A stretch of 64,000 nucleotides of DNA from positions 43,722-107,721 of the forward strand of contig NZ_JAKLLN010000020.1 in the NCBI RefSeq assembly GCF_023150065.1. The letters are read 5' to 3'. The stretch's first letter is position 1; each line of letters starts with the position of its first letter. Shown piece by piece: positions 35,496-44,200 of this stretch. The notes beneath the pieces are model-generated. The model was given only the letters and a program-made list of their open reading frames with translations. It had not been told where the DNA came from and ran no database searches. This DNA is from Zoogloea sp. Its GTDB lineage: Bacteria > Pseudomonadota > Gammaproteobacteria > Burkholderiales > Rhodocyclaceae. The position numbers and the translations under genes were made by a program.

Positions 35496-36965
35496 CTAGC
35501 TGCCCCACAGGCCCCAGGCTTTGAGGCGCAACCAGTCGGTCAGGCGGTGGGTCCACGCCCACAGCAGCGGCGCTTCTCCCACCGAGATGCGGGCCACGCC
35601 GCGCAGGCCCGGGCGCAGGCTGTCGGGCTGCTCGTCCAGGGCGGCCTCCACCTCGAAGACGTTTTTTCCCTCTACCGGGCTGGCCAGCGGGGTGATCCGG
35701 CTTATCCGCAGGGGCAAGGTATCCCAGGGCAGGGCCGACAGCGCCAGGCTGCCTTGCTGGGCCACCCGGATCCGGGAGATGTCCCGCTCATCCACTTCAA
35801 CGATGACCCGAAAGCGATCCTTCGGGGCGATGGTCAGCAACACATCACCCCGCTGGACCGGTGCCCCGAGGGACTGGCTCAGGTCGCCGCGGATCACGAT
35901 TCCGTCAAACGGGGCTTCCAGGCGGATGCGGCCGAGCTGCTCGTCCACCAGGGCCAGCTGTGCCCGTGCTTCATCGGCACGGGCCTGGCTGATGACCAGC
36001 TGCGTCCGGTCGGCCCGGGCCATGGCGGCGGCGTAACTGTTCTCGTGCTGGGCGAGCTCGCTGCGCCACTTGTTGCGTTCGAGCTGCAGATCCTGTTCGG
36101 CCAGCTCGGCGAGAACCTGGCCGGCCTTGACCTGATCCCCCGGCCTGACGTGGTTCTGGCGGATGAAGCCATCGGCTGGCGCCACCAGCACCCGCTGGAT
36201 GGCGCCCTCCACGCGGGCATTTCCGCCTACCCGGTACTCCATGGGCACGGCCACCAGAACGCCCAGCACCAGCACCAGCCCGGCGAGGCCAAGTCGCAGG
36301 CGTCCGTTGCCGGGGGCGCTCAGGTCTGCCCGGATGCGTTGCGCACGGTCACGCAGGCGCTTGCGCCACGGCCGCTCGCTGCGCCGCATGAAATGCAGCA
36401 CGGGCCCCAGCAGGGCGACGGCATGCTCCCAGTCGGCAAGTTGTTCGGGCGGTACAGGCCTGGGCTCGCGGAACTGGAGCTGCACCGCCCCCACCAGCTG
36501 CTGCTTTACCGCCAGTGGCAGCGTGCAAACCATCCCCCCGTCCCGGCGCAGAAGCTCCTCATGGGCCAGCACGATCTGTGGCACATGGTCAGCGGGGGGC
36601 GGCAGCATGACAGTGGCGGCCTGTTCAATGGACTCATCCATCGCTGCGCCGATCACCCGCAGCATTTCGGTTCCGTTCGCGCCGATGGTACCGTGGGACA
36701 AGGCCACCACCCGGCTGAAGTGGTCCTCGACAAAACCCACCGAAACGCGCTCGCAGCCCAGACGGGTCGCGAGTTCGGAGGCAAAGGCTGTCGCAGACTC
36801 TCCCAGGCGGTCGTGGGACACCATCGCCGCCTGCAGGGCAAGCACGTCGAGCTTGATCGGTCCGGCTGCAGCAAGGGAGGGCGGCGCGTTCAGAGCTTCA
36901 GTCCTGAAAGAATGTCGTCCTCGTATTGACGACGCATTCCCGGGAAACTTTAAGTCTGAAGGCAT
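35496..36965 (-). CDS. GAF-domain HlyD family protein
   Basis: 489 residues. It has a cytoplasmic GAF-like domain (about residues 40-190, ATRLGCERVSVGFVEDHFSRVVALSH), a membrane segment (about 228-248, LGLAGLVLVLGVLVAVPM), then a periplasmic HlyD adaptor: lipoyl half VLVAPADGFIRQNHVRPGDQV, coiled coil, second half IRLEAPFDGIVIRGDLSQSLG, and a beta-barrel. It is the first gene of the giant-protein operon, one base before the M50 fusion. The fused GAF domain hints that export is gated by a cytoplasmic ligand. The start is uncertain: ATG 36965 lacks a clear ribosome site and the first 35 residues look non-conserved. Confidence 0.85.
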   Translation of the reverse strand: MPSDLKFPGNASSIRGRHSFRTEALNAPPSLAAAGPIKLDVLALQAAMVSHDRLGESATAFASELATRLGCERVSVGFVEDHFSRVVALSHGTIGANGTEMLRVIGAAMDESIEQAATVMLPPPADHVPQIVLAHEELLRRDGGMVCTLPLAVKQQLVGAVQLQFREPRPVPPEQLADWEHAVALLGPVLHFMRRSERPWRKRLRDRAQRIRADLSAPGNGRLRLGLAGLVLVLGVLVAVPMEYRVGGNARVEGAIQRVLVAPADGFIRQNHVRPGDQVKAGQVLAELAEQDLQLERNKWRSELAQHENSYAAAMARADRTQLVISQARADEARAQLALVDEQLGRIRLEAPFDGIVIRGDLSQSLGAPVQRGDVLLTIAPKDRFRVIVEVDERDISRIRVAQQGSLALSALPWDTLPLRISRITPLASPVEGKNVFEVEAALDEQPDSLRPGLRGVARISVGEAPLLWAWTHRLTDWLRLKAWGLWGS

Positions 36966-36971
36966 GGCACC

Positions 36972-36985
36972 GTGTCATACGACAC
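36972..36985. promoter_or_regulatory. Small palindrome before the giant-protein operon
   Basis: GTGTC ATAC GACAC, an imperfect 14-base palindrome 7 bases before the first gene. It could be an operator; no regulator family is evident from it. Confidence 0.3.
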
Positions 36986-37036
36986 ATTTGCCGATAGGGT
37001 TGTCCGGAGGCGGATGAAGCGATGAGGGATGAACGC

Positions 37037-37076
37037 AAAAAAGAAGGGGACCGTGTTTCCACAGTCCCCTTCTTTT
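37037..37076 (-). terminator. Intrinsic terminator of the tRNA-Arg gene
   Basis: Perfect stem AAAAGAAGGGGAC / GTCCCCTTCTTTT with a 12-base loop and a TTTTTT run on the minus strand, directly after the tRNA. It separates the tRNA from the giant-protein operon and is A/T-flanked on both sides, so it can work in both directions. Confidence 0.88.
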
Positions 37077-37081
37077 GTGTC

Positions 37082-37158
37082 TGGCGCGCCCGGCAGGATT
37101 CGAACCCACGACCCCTTGGTTCGTAGCCAAGTACTCTATCCAACTGAGCTACGGGCGC
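37082..37158 (-). tRNA. tRNA-Arg (anticodon ACG)
   Basis: The minus strand folds as a full cloverleaf: acceptor GCGCCCG pairs with CGGGCGC, the D-arm has GCTCAGTTGGATAGAGT, the anticodon stem-loop is CTTGG CTACGAA CCAAG with anticodon ACG, and the T-arm has GGTTCGAATCC. Discriminator G is followed by an encoded CCA. ACG is read as ICG after deamination and serves CGU/CGC/CGA. Confidence 0.98.
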
Positions 37159-37231
37159 ACTTGAGAGACCGAGATTATACACACGCTCGGAGAAATTGGA
37201 AGCCTTTCGATGCATTTAGTTGTTTTTATCG

Positions 37232-37280
37232 CTGACCCCGTATTTTTGCCCCCGGACGCGGGGCACATTACGGGGGTCAG
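37232..37280. repeat. Imperfect palindrome, possible REP-type element
   Basis: CTGACCCC-GTA at the left matches TAC-GGGGGTCAG at the right with one bulge, and a nested GCCCC / GGGGC stem lies inside. It is intergenic, between tRNA-Arg and the oxidoreductase. It resembles REP-type palindromes with GGGGTCAG ends; copy number cannot be judged from one window. Confidence 0.4.
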
Positions 37281-37375
37281 ACCACCCGCCAGATGATCAA
37301 TGCACTTGGCCGGTGTTGTCCCTTGCCAGCAGGGCAAACGCGCCCTCCCCCGCTCCACCGATCAGGACTTCCTCC

Positions 37376-38356
37376 ATGCGTGCTTATATATGTAATGCTT
37401 TTGGCTCCCTCGAAACCCACGGCCCGGGTGATCTGCCCGAGCCCCGGCCAGCCGACGACGAGGTGATCATCGACGTGGCGGCCGCAGGTGTTAACTACTA
37501 CGACACCCTCATCGTGCAGGGCCGATACCAGATCCGTCCGACCCTTCCCTTCTCTCCGGGGGGTGAGTTCGCGGGCACCATCGCGGCCCTGGGCGCCGGG
37601 GTGAGTGGCTTGCATGCAGGGCAGCGGGTGCTCGCCTTCAACTCCTTCGGTGGTTATGCCGAAAAGGCCCGTGCCCGGGCAAGCCAGGTTTTCCCCCTGC
37701 CCGATGCGGTCTCCTTCGACCAGGCGGCGGCAGCCCTGGTGGCCTACGCCACGGCCTGGTTCGCCCTTTACGACCGGGGGCGCATGAAGGCCGGCGAGAC
37801 GGTGCTGGTGCTGGGGGCAGCTGGCGGCGTCGGACTCGCTGCCGTGCAGATCGCCAGGGCCGCGGGCTGCACGGTGATCGCCGCGGCCAGCACCGCCGAC
37901 AAGCTCGCCCTGTGTCAGCAGGCTGGGGCTGCGGTCGGCATCAACTACCGCGAAGCCGACTTGAAGGAAGCCGTAAAGGCCGCCACGGCGGGCCGGGGGG
38001 CTGACGTGGTGATCGACGTGGTGGGCGGCGCCTTTACCGAGGCCGCGGTGCGGGCCACGGCCTGGCGTGGCCGGGTGCTGGTGATCGGTTTTGCTGCCGG
38101 TGACATTCCCCGGGTGCCTGCCAACCTGCTCCTGCTCAAGGGGTGCGAGCTGTCCGGCGTGTTCTGGGACGAGTTTCTGCGTCGCGAGCCGGATGCCTGC
38201 CGTGCCCAGGTTGCCGCGATTCTGGCGGGCATTGCCGATGGCACCCTCGTTCCACCCATCCACGGCCGCTACACTATCGAACAGGCGGGTGAAGCACTCA
38301 GGGTGCTTGCTGAACGCCGGGTGACGGGCAAACTCCTGATCACCCCCGCCGGGTAA
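37376..38356 (+). CDS. NADPH:quinone oxidoreductase-like (zinc-free MDR family)
   Basis: 326-residue medium-chain reductase. It shows GroES-like N-terminal domain landmarks (AAGVNYYDTLIVQGRYQ, PGGEFAGTI), then the Rossmann nucleotide-binding motif VLVLGAAGGVGLAAVQIA and AASTADKLALCQQAGA. The zinc-binding cysteines of alcohol dehydrogenases are absent, as in quinone oxidoreductases. The substrate is unknown, probably a quinone or enone. The start at 37376 (MRAYICN) is the usual family start; the longer reading frame runs through the palindromic intergenic region. It stands alone and is convergent with the GGDEF gene. Confidence 0.9.
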   Translation: MRAYICNAFGSLETHGPGDLPEPRPADDEVIIDVAAAGVNYYDTLIVQGRYQIRPTLPFSPGGEFAGTIAALGAGVSGLHAGQRVLAFNSFGGYAEKARARASQVFPLPDAVSFDQAAAALVAYATAWFALYDRGRMKAGETVLVLGAAGGVGLAAVQIARAAGCTVIAAASTADKLALCQQAGAAVGINYREADLKEAVKAATAGRGADVVIDVVGGAFTEAAVRATAWRGRVLVIGFAAGDIPRVPANLLLLKGCELSGVFWDEFLRREPDACRAQVAAILAGIADGTLVPPIHGRYTIEQAGEALRVLAERRVTGKLLITPAG

Positions 38357-38374
38357 GCCGCCCCCGGCCCCTCT

Positions 38375-39391
38375 CTAACTGCAGATCGGGAAATCCACCC
38401 GCCTTTCGGCGAAGGGGGTGTCGGAATCGGGAGTGCTGCCGCCCAGCGGATAGAAGAAACAGTAGGCTGCCCGCCCGGAGCGCTTGGCCTGATACATGGC
38501 CGTGTCGGCATGGCGCAGCAGGGTATCGGGGCAGCCATCGTCCATCGGAAAAAGGGTGACCCCGACACTGGCCGAAAGCCCTGCCGGCTCCTGCGCCAGG
38601 GGCGCCGCCGCAAGGCTGTCGAGGATGCGATCAAGCACCGCCTGGATGTCGGCAACGGTACCAGGCTCCGCAAAGAGCATGACGAACTCGTCCCCACCAA
38701 GGCGCGCTACCGTGTCGCCACTGCGAACCTCACGGTTCAAGCGCCTGGCCACCTCTACAAGCACGCTGTCACCGACGTGATGGCCAAGACGGTCGTTGAT
38801 TCTCTTGAACCCATCGACGTCCAGATAGCACACCGCCACTTGTCGCCCGTGCCGCTGGGCGGCTGCACACATCTGACCCAGGCGGTCCATCAGCAGCATG
38901 CGATTGGGCAGGCCGGTCAGTGAGTCGAAGTAGGCCAGCTTCTCGAGGCGACGCTGACGCTCTTTCAGAGCTTCGATATCGGAGAATACGCAGATGTAAT
39001 GGGTCAGTTGCCCGATGCGGTTGCGGACAGCGCCGACAGTCAGAAAATCGGTCGCCAGGGAACCGTCCTTGCGGCGCGTCACCAACTCCCCACGCCAGAT
39101 CCCGGCGTTTCGCAGGGACTGCCACAGGCAGGCATGGAAATCGGCCGCGTAGGCACCGGACTTCAGGAATTCGGGCGTGCGGCCCCGCACTTCGGCAGGA
39201 AGATAGCCCGTGGCCCGGCAGAAGGCTGCATTGGCCTCGAGGATCATGCCGCGCGGGCTGACGATCAGCATGCCATTGCAGGCATCGGAGAACAGATGCC
39301 TGGCGCGCAGGGATGCATGCGCTGGTGACCACGCCGGCGCCATGAGGTGTGACTCTCCGGGCCACCGGGGCATGGATGCCTGTTTGCGCAT
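38375..39391 (-). CDS. PAS-GGDEF diguanylate cyclase
   Basis: 338-residue soluble protein: one PAS domain (about residues 33-150, MLIVSPRGMILEANAAFCRATGY) and a GGDEF domain (about 165-325) with the active motif RLGGDEFVMLF and YLDVDGFKRINDRLGHHVGD. It should make c-di-GMP in response to a cytoplasmic cue. Its ATG follows directly on the stop codon of a small helix-turn-helix gene (TGAATG), so the two are coupled. No membrane segment is visible. Confidence 0.93.
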   Translation of the reverse strand: MRKQASMPRWPGESHLMAPAWSPAHASLRARHLFSDACNGMLIVSPRGMILEANAAFCRATGYLPAEVRGRTPEFLKSGAYAADFHACLWQSLRNAGIWRGELVTRRKDGSLATDFLTVGAVRNRIGQLTHYICVFSDIEALKERQRRLEKLAYFDSLTGLPNRMLLMDRLGQMCAAAQRHGRQVAVCYLDVDGFKRINDRLGHHVGDSVLVEVARRLNREVRSGDTVARLGGDEFVMLFAEPGTVADIQAVLDRILDSLAAAPLAQEPAGLSASVGVTLFPMDDGCPDTLLRHADTAMYQAKRSGRAAYCFFYPLGGSTPDSDTPFAERRVDFPICS

Positions 39392-39616
39392 TCAGGCTCC
39401 ACCCTCCGGGCCGGGGAAACGCTCGGGATAGAGGATCTCAGCCTCGCTGATCAGGGAGGGGCCGATCACGCACACGAGCCGTTCGGCGAGCTCGGCAGAC
39501 GCCCGGCACAGCCCGGTTTCGACCGCGGAAATGTGCGCCTGGCTCACGCCGGCCGCCAGGGCGAGTGTCGACTGGGTTATTCCTATCCTTCTACGGGCGC
39601 GACGCAGGGGTGTCAT
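39392..39616 (-). CDS. Small XRE-type helix-turn-helix protein
   Basis: 74 residues with a Cro/CI-type helix-turn-helix (RRIGITQSTLALAAGVSQAHISAVETG) and a short C-terminal tail. I chose ATG 39616; an in-frame ATG at 39667 would add 17 residues (MAQAYICIRIK...). Neither has a strong ribosome site. It lies head to head with a second XRE regulator across a palindromic region, and its stop touches the start of the GGDEF gene. It probably controls the pair, but that is inference. Confidence 0.7.
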   Translation of the reverse strand: MTPLRRARRRIGITQSTLALAAGVSQAHISAVETGLCRASAELAERLVCVIGPSLISEAEILYPERFPGPEGGA

Positions 39617-39700
39617 TGATGACTTGTGCTTATCCTTTATGCGTATGCAAATATAGGCTTGAGCCATGGGAAGGTCAATAGGTCAAACTTATTTCCTGTT

Positions 39701-39717
39701 TATAGGTTTTACCTATA
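39701..39717. promoter_or_regulatory. Candidate operator between divergent XRE genes
   Basis: Perfect inverted repeat TATAGGT TTT ACCTATA just before the start of the plus-strand XRE gene. The half-site AGGT recurs nearby at 39671-39684 in two direct AGGTCAA copies. The whole stretch 39620-39727 is AT-rich compared with its surroundings, as expected for divergent promoters under repressor control. Confidence 0.6.
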
Positions 39718-39727
39718 TTTTTGACCC

Positions 39728-40081
39728 ATGAAAATCGGAAACAGAATCCGGGAGTCGAGGGAAGAAAAGACGCTCAGCCAGAGCGAGCTGGCGCGCAGGC
39801 TAGGGGTTTCGCAGCCCACGGTGTCCGACTGGGAAAATGGCAAGACCGAACCCTCTGTGGACAATCTGCGCACGCTGGCCGTGGAACTGGACGTGTGGTT
39901 CGAATGGATCGTCACCGGGCGGGGCCCCCGCAATTTCACACCGGAAGTCCAGGAAAGCCAGCGTGAATACCGGGTCGAGCGAGAATTGCCCGAGGATGAG
40001 CGCCATCTTCAGGCCGTTTATCGCCGACTGTCGCCGGCCCGCCGGGAAGCCCTCCTCGCGTTTCTGAAACAGTGGTCATGA
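39728..40081 (+). CDS. XRE-family transcriptional regulator
   Basis: 117 residues. The N-terminal Cro/CI helix-turn-helix (IRESREEKTLSQSELARRLGVSQPTVSDWENGK) is followed by a charged C-terminal region ending in LSPARREALLAFLKQW, which may dimerise. It resembles phage-type or stress repressors. It faces the small HTH-GGDEF pair across a palindrome and probably represses itself and that pair. It is closely followed by a LysR gene on the same strand. Confidence 0.9.
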   Translation: MKIGNRIRESREEKTLSQSELARRLGVSQPTVSDWENGKTEPSVDNLRTLAVELDVWFEWIVTGRGPRNFTPEVQESQREYRVERELPEDERHLQAVYRRLSPARREALLAFLKQWS

Positions 40082-40142
40082 GTCCGTGCTCCACGGGGGG
40101 CTACGGCCCTTCGGTTTCGTTGTTTGCCGTCAGGCTCTCTCC

Positions 40143-41051
40143 ATGATCGCCCGCAAGTACCTCTATCTCATCGCCCTCGCCCGGGAGAAGCACTTCGGCC
40201 GTGCCGCTGAGGCCTGCCATGTCTCGGCGTCGACCCTGTCGGCGGCTATCCGCGATATCGAGTCGGAGCTGGGTGTCACCATCGTGGAGCGGGGCCAGCA
40301 GTTTTCAGGGCTGACGTCGGAGGGAGAGCGGGTGCTCGAGTGCGCGCGCCAGATGGCCGCCCGCGCCGAGGGCTTGCGCCAGGAACTCGCCCAGATGCAG
40401 GACGGACTCACCGGGCGTCTGCGCCTGGGGGTGATCCCCACCGGCCTCACCGCCGTGGCTACGCTGACGGCGGCGTTTTCCCGCCGGCACCCGCTGGTGG
40501 ATGTGGAAGTGCTGTCCATGAGCACCCAGCAGATCCTGGCCGGGCTGCGCGGCTTCGAACTGGACGGCGGCATCGCCTATCTGGAATCCAGGAGTCCGGA
40601 GCTGGAGGCACAGCCCCTGTGGTGCGAGAACCACGTCTTGCTGACGCCCCAGAGCGGCCCGTTCGAGGGGCGTGACTGCGTCACCTGGCAGGAGGCGGCG
40701 CAGATTCCCCTCGGCTTGCTCACCCCCAACATGCACAACCGTCAGACCATCGATGCGGTCTTTGCCAGCCTGGGCCAGAAGCCCCGGCCGACCCTGGAGA
40801 CCGACTCCATCATCAGCATCCTGGCCCATGTCAGCGCCGGCCACTGGTCGAGCATCGTCCCCCGGGCGGTGCTGGATCTGATCGGCGTTCCCGCCGGCAC
40901 CCGGGTGTTCGATCTGCGCGAACCGGTCGTCGAATGGGCCACCGGCCTGCTCGTGCTCAAACGGCAGCCTCGCTCACCCATGGTCGATGCCCTGATGAAT
41001 GAAGCACGGGCCCTTGGGCATGGCATGCACGACAGCACCCGTATCGTGTGA
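40143..41051 (+). CDS. LysR-family regulator, possibly of formate dehydrogenase
   Basis: 302 residues. It has an N-terminal LysR helix-turn-helix (YLIALAREKHFGRAAEACHVSASTLSAAIRDIE pattern, residues about 6-40) and an effector-binding domain (about 88-295). I chose ATG 40143 (MIARKYLYL), the family-like start; the longer frame adds 19 unlike residues. In several betaproteobacteria a LysR protein called FdsR sits next to the NAD-dependent formate dehydrogenase genes. This gene is on the same strand 3.7 kb before such an operon, with a sensor kinase between. The FdsR role is therefore only a suggestion. Confidence 0.88.
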   Translation: MIARKYLYLIALAREKHFGRAAEACHVSASTLSAAIRDIESELGVTIVERGQQFSGLTSEGERVLECARQMAARAEGLRQELAQMQDGLTGRLRLGVIPTGLTAVATLTAAFSRRHPLVDVEVLSMSTQQILAGLRGFELDGGIAYLESRSPELEAQPLWCENHVLLTPQSGPFEGRDCVTWQEAAQIPLGLLTPNMHNRQTIDAVFASLGQKPRPTLETDSIISILAHVSAGHWSSIVPRAVLDLIGVPAGTRVFDLREPVVEWATGLLVLKRQPRSPMVDALMNEARALGHGMHDSTRIV

Positions 41052-41268
41052 GGCTTCCCTGGCTCATCCCGGGTACCTGCCCTATTCTGGAGCAGGTGCA
41101 AATGGCAAATCAGCCAAACATGGCAAAACCATGGACTGACGCACTGTGTTGGTGCAAAATTACGGCCTTATACCTCTTTGTTAGTAGATCCGGTTCCGCA
41201 GGCTGTCGGCCAAAGCTGGAATCCGGCGCTAAGCCGCACTCCCTCTTGCATTCAGTGATCAAGCTCCA

Positions 41269-44200
41269 GTGGTGAAGGAACCCGGCCTCCAGGCGATCGG
41301 GGTTCCTGCGAAGACGTCCAGACAATGGCTGCGTTTCGCGCTTCCCCTGATCGTCCTTTCCCTACTGATCGGCATGATCGGCAGCGTGGGCTACCGCTAC
41401 CTGAGCGAGGAGATCCGCCGCGAGACCCACCGTACCCTGGCGGTCATCGCCGAGCAGAAGCGGCAGCAGATCGAAGTGGCACTCGGCGCCACCCGCATTG
41501 ACGCCGGCCTCTACTTCTCCCGGCATTCCCAGCTTGAAATGCTCTACGGCCAATGGCTGGACGGCGGTCGCCGCAATGCCGCGATCCTGGAGCGCATGCA
41601 GTTCCTCATGGCCGAGCTGGTACGGGTACGGGGCTGGAGCGGGCTGGCGGTGCTGGATGGGGACGGCAAGCCGTCCCTGATCGTCGGCGAGGCCGATTTT
41701 CGGAACCATGCCGGGCAGGTCCGCAGCATCCTGCAGCAACCGCGCATCGAACTCGTTGACCTGCACCGGGACAGCCATGGCCAGGTGATCTACGGCATCC
41801 TCGCGCCCATCGGCGGCGCCGGGGGCACACCGCGGGGCGTGGTCTATCTCACCTGGCGGGCAGACAAGGCGCTGTACCCACTCGTCGAATCCTGGCCGGT
41901 CCCCACCCGTACGGCCGAGACCTACCTGGTCCGGCGGGATGGCGAGGGGGTGCGCTTCCTCACGCCCCTGCGTCACCGCCACGACGCAGCCCTGACGCTG
42001 ACCCGGCCCCTGGATGCCCCCGACCTGCCCGCTGCCCGGGCGGTAAAGGGTGAACACGGGATCCTCGAGGGTGGTCGTGACTATCGTGCCGTACCCGTGC
42101 TCGCCTACGCCGCCGCGGTGGCCGGGACCCCCTGGCTGATGCTTGCCGAAATCGACGAAACCGAGGCCTACGCCGGTATCCGTACCATGGCCTGGGCCAC
42201 CGCGCTGGTGGTGGGCTTCGGCCTGCTGCTGGTGTATTCGGCGAGCTACCTGCTGTGGCGTCGCAACCGGGAGCGCCAGGAGTTTGCGGCCTTGCAGGCC
42301 CAGCGGGCCGCCGAGGCCCGCTTCCGGGTCATCTTCGAGCAGGCCCCCCTGGGGGTGGCCCTGCTCGACTCGCGCAGCGGCTGCATCACCGAGACCAACT
42401 CACGTTACGCCGAGATCGTCGGTCGCCGGCCGGAGGCTCTCGCCGGCCTCGATCCGGTACGCCTGACCCATCAGGACGACATCAACGAGACGCTCGAGCA
42501 GATCGCCCGCATGGGGCGCAAGGAGATCAGCGGCTACCGCCTGAACAAGCGCTATCTGCGTCCGGACGGCTCGGTGGTGTGGGCCAGCGTCACCTGCGCC
42601 CCGGTGCAGGTGGACACCGAAGAGGCCCCCCGCTACCTGGCCATTGTCGAGGACATCACCGCCCGGCGCATGATGGAAGAGCGCCTGCGCATCAGCGAGG
42701 AGCGCCACCGTCTGCTCGCCGACAATGCCATCGACGTGATCCTGACCATGGACCTGGAGGGGCGCTACTCCTACGTCAGCCCCTCCGTCGAAAAGCTGCG
42801 CGGCTACACCACCGACGAGGTCATGGAGCAATCCATGGAAGACGCCCTCACCCCGGAATCCCTCGTCATCGCCCGGGCCTACTTTGCCCGGCTGCACGCC
42901 AACCTGGCCGAGGGGCTGCCGCCGGAGCCCTTCCGGGGCGAGCTGGAACACCGCTGCAAGGATGGCTCCACGGTGTGGACCGACGTCACCGCCAGCCCGT
43001 TGCTGGGCACTGACGGGCACTTCGTGGAGATCCTCGGGGTGATCCGCGACATCAGCGAGCGCAAGCGCTACGAGCACGAGCTGCGCCAGGTCTACGACGC
43101 CGCCGAGGCCGCCAACTCGGCCAAGAGCGAGTTCCTGGCCCACATGAGCCACGAGATCCGCACCCCCATGAACGCGGTGCTCGGCCTGGCCCAGGTGCTC
43201 GAACGCGAACCCCTCGCCGACAACCAGCGTGACATGGTCGAGCGCATCCGCAGCGCCGGCCAGTCCCTGCTCGCCATCCTCAACGACATCCTCGACCTCT
43301 CCAAGATCGAGGCCGGCCAGCTGCGCATCGAATCGCGCCCCTTCGACCTGCCCGCCCTGCTCGCCAATCTGGACAGCCTGATGGGCCAGGTGGCCCGCAG
43401 CAAGGGCCTGTCCCTGCGCCTTGAAGCCCCCTCAAACCGCCTCGGCCCCTTGCTCGGTGACGGGCTGCGCCTGGAGCAGGTGCTGTTCAACCTCACCGGC
43501 AACGCCATCAAGTTCACCGAGCAGGGCGAGGTGGCGGTGCACGTCAATACCCTGGAGAGCAGCGCCACGGAACTGCGGCTGCGCTTTGAGGTACGCGACA
43601 CCGGCATCGGCATCGCCCCCGATGCCCTGGCCCGCCTGTTTGCCCCCTTTGCCCAGGCCGACGCCGGCATCAGCCGCCGCTTCGGCGGCACCGGGCTGGG
43701 CCTGTCCATCTGCAAGCGCCTGGTCGAGCTGATGGGCGGGGCCATCGGTGCCGAAAGCCAGATCGGTCAGGGCAGCAGCTTCTGGTTCGAGCTCCCCTTC
43801 GCCCGGGGCAGTGAAAGCGAAGCAGGCAGCACCCTGGCGGCCGCTGCGCCGCGGGCGCCAGCCGGCCCGCGCCTGGTGGGCGCCCATCTGCTGGTGGTGG
43901 ACGACAGCGCCATGAACCGGGATCTGGTGGAGCGCGCCCTGCACCTGGAAGGCGCCACCGCCACCCTGGCCGCCGATGGCCTGCAGGCCGTGCAGCTGCT
44001 TCAGACCAGGCCGGAGCGCTTCGACGCGGTGCTGATGGACGTGCAGATGCCGGTCATGGATGGCCTCGCCGCCACCCGCATGATCCGCGGCCAGCTCGGC
44101 ATGATCGAACTGCCCATCATCGCCTTTACTGCCGGTGTGCGCGACGACCAGCAAGCCGCTGCCCGGGCCGCCGGTGCCGACGACGTGCTGGCCAAGCCCA

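Noticed and set aside
36890..36937. 15-codon minus-strand frame (MRRQYEDD...) inside the start of the GAF-HlyD gene
   Set aside because: It could be a leader peptide if the GAF-HlyD start were later, but it has no good ribosome site and is too short to support.
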